Shown in pieces: positions 22,464 to 23,725 of a DNA stretch of 23,725 nt. Each line of letters begins with the position of its first letter. Position 1 is the first letter of the stretch. Under the pieces are notes generated by a model. The model was given only the letters and a program-made list of their open reading frames with translations, was not told the origin of the DNA and made no database searches. The translations under genes were made by a program, and so were the position numbers. Source of the DNA: a virus; IMG/VR virus record IMGVR_UViG_3300018080_000594, positions 1 to 23,725 of that record. One strand, written 5' to 3'.

Positions 22464-23725
22464 TTTGAGAAGCTTCGTTTATTTTAGCCGCAAGCTCTTG
22501 TTCTTTTATAGAAAGTTCTCTTTCTTTCATTTCATACTTTTTAAGCATGTCCTGCAGTTGTATGTTTTCTTTTTCACTAGAGTCTTTAGATTCTGCATTA
22601 ATTAAAGCTAATTCTAATTGAAGCTGTCTATCTTTTTCTTTATCTATAGCTTCAGCTTCTAACTCCATTTGCTTCATCTGCATTTGCTGTTGTTGCATTT
22701 GCTGCTGTGCTTCTTGTTGGGCTTGTTCTAACTCTTGCCTTGCTTTCTCCGCTTTTTTAATTTTTTGTTTAATACCTGCAATGTTATCAGTATCAAGCAT
22801 TTCTAAGATTTCAGAGGCGGGAGTCCCATTCTGAATCATAGCTTGAGCTAATCCCTTAGCTTGATTGAGTTTTTCTACATCTGCCCCAGAGTCAGAAACA
22901 AATACTCCGTATTCACTCTCCATATGAGCCATAGAATCTATGTCTATGTACTGCATAGTTGTGTCAGGCATTACATACATTCCTTTCTTACCAGTTACCC
23001 AAGCTTCTTTTGAGTAATCGAGTAGACCTTGTAGTTCACGTTGCTCAAAGTGTGAGAATTTACGGAATAGGTCTTCAGTAATATGTGAGGATTGTACAAT
23101 AGCTTGTTGAGAAGTTCCTTTACCTTCATACTGTCCAATAGAACCTTGTCGTTGTCTATTTACCCCAGATACTTTCTCCCATTCTAACATTATAGAATCC
23201 AAGAGGACTATATATTGTTCAATAGTTTTAATAGACATGTCAAGCACTGATTGATGCTGCGGAGATAGTTGTATCCCTTCTTTATTATAGTCAACCCAGG
23301 CTATCCCAGTACCCTCAACGTAGTACATGAACTTATCCATATCCCATTTCTTAGGGATCATGTTGATATCGAATTGAGCGATGATATCCTTTGATCGAGC
23401 GATCGAGAGTTCAAGACGGTATTTGTAGATATTGTAGTTGAGCTGGTAGGGGATGCCTAGGCTAACTAATGAGATGTTATTAGAGTTAATGTCAGAGTAT
23501 TTACGTCCGTTTATAGGAAGTTTACATTTTGATGGGTTGTCTAGTGATAATCTTTGGTTGGCTATTGGGTTTATGTCTATAAAGAATCTGTTGTCAATCT
23601 TAGTTCCTTTCCATACTTCGTTAACCCATTCGTAGTTTATTTTGCCCCCACGTTCTCTAAGTTCTTGCGGTAGTTTAAAATCCTCATCTACTTGAAATAT
23701 CTCAACACTTCCTGTGTTGTCATCT
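22456..23725 (-). CDS. Portal protein, C-terminal 422 residues (5' end outside window)
   Basis: The frame is open from the window edge to the stop at 22456, so an apparent internal ATG at 23361 is not the start. Visible parts in order: INYEWVNEVWKGTKIDNRFF, LGIPYQLNYNIYKYRLELS, and SKDIIAQFDINMIPKKWDMD followed by FMYYVEGTGIAWVDYN. This last block is the core helix/wing pattern I recall from crAss-like portals. Then come GVNRQRQGSIGQYEGKGT and a long Gln/Glu coiled coil over the last 120 residues (QELEQAQQEAQQQMQQQQMQ), which fits a C-terminal barrel or internal helix. The dodecameric portal forms the DNA channel and motor docking site. A terminase gene would be expected just beyond the right edge. 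Confidence 0.8.
   Translation of the reverse strand, partial: DDNTGSVEIFQVDEDFKLPQELRERGGKINYEWVNEVWKGTKIDNRFFIDINPIANQRLSLDNPSKCKLPINGRKYSDINSNNISLVSLGIPYQLNYNIYKYRLELSIARSKDIIAQFDINMIPKKWDMDKFMYYVEGTGIAWVDYNKEGIQLSPQHQSVLDMSIKTIEQYIVLLDSIMLEWEKVSGVNRQRQGSIGQYEGKGTSQQAIVQSSHITEDLFRKFSHFEQRELQGLLDYSKEAWVTGKKGMYVMPDTTMQYIDIDSMAHMESEYGVFVSDSGADVEKLNQAKGLAQAMIQNGTPASEILEMLDTDNIAGIKQKIKKAEKARQELEQAQQEAQQQMQQQQMQMKQMELEAEAIDKEKDRQLQLELALINAESKDSSEKENIQLQDMLKKYEMKERELSIKEQELAAKINEASQND

Noticed and set aside
23359-23361. ATG at 23361 as the portal start
   Set aside because: The frame continues open upstream to the window edge with clear portal sequence, so this Met is internal.
1-23725. tRNA, CRISPR array, insertion sequence, integrase or attachment site
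   Set aside because: None was seen on either strand; coding is nearly continuous on the minus strand.

Overview
The window is a contiguous block of virion and lysis genes from a tailed phage. Every gene I can support lies on the minus strand, so transcription runs from high to low coordinates. Genes abut or overlap almost throughout (TAATG and GTGA junctions), and the only gaps over about 80 nt are next to the major capsid and scaffold genes. Gene content and order (portal, small head protein, acidic scaffold, major capsid protein, connector/ring proteins, fibres, holin, further ring proteins, a very large muzzle/stabilisation protein, then a Gln/Ala-rich internal protein) best match a short-tailed crAss-like phage (Crassvirales-type). 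This rests on recalled family resemblance, not on a database search.

The host is probably a member of the Bacteroidota, perhaps aquatic. Leaders before the non-overlapping starts are A-rich and lack a Shine-Dalgarno motif. A TAnnTTTG element of the Bacteroidota -7 type precedes the scaffold gene. The 1002-aa fibre-like protein carries Cys/Asp 'GCTDPxAxNY...DGxC' repeats and a SprB-like segment of the kind seen in surface proteins of marine Flavobacteriia.

Layout in transcription order. 23725-19263, head: portal (5' end outside the window), a 189-aa small head protein, the scaffold, the major capsid protein. 19262-16125: a post-MCP hairpin, a 268-aa unknown, a 372-aa connector/ring candidate, and a 358-aa protein whose base composition resembles the MCP gene and which is followed by a strong intrinsic terminator. 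16073-10377, fibre and appendage block: a 155-aa Cys-rich protein, the 1002-aa repeat protein, a 468-aa fibre, a 134-aa protein with a DUF1617-like pattern, a 130-aa small beta-rich protein. 10375-8592: a GTA-type holin, a complete metallophosphoesterase, a small acidic protein. 8602-5442: a ring protein, an unlisted 25-codon ORF, three small proteins (Cys/basic, membrane plus coiled coil, Lys/Gly-rich), a possible HU/IHF-like protein, a second ring protein. 5445-1: the 1677-aa muzzle and the start of an internal/ejection-type protein.

Together these genes would build the capsid and short tail, supply receptor-binding appendages and package internal proteins; the holin would make the lysis pore. 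No tRNA, CRISPR array, insertion sequence, integrase or endolysin is visible. The least explained elements are the metallophosphoesterase inside the structural operon, the small-protein cluster at 6804-7937, and the Cys-rich adhesin pair.
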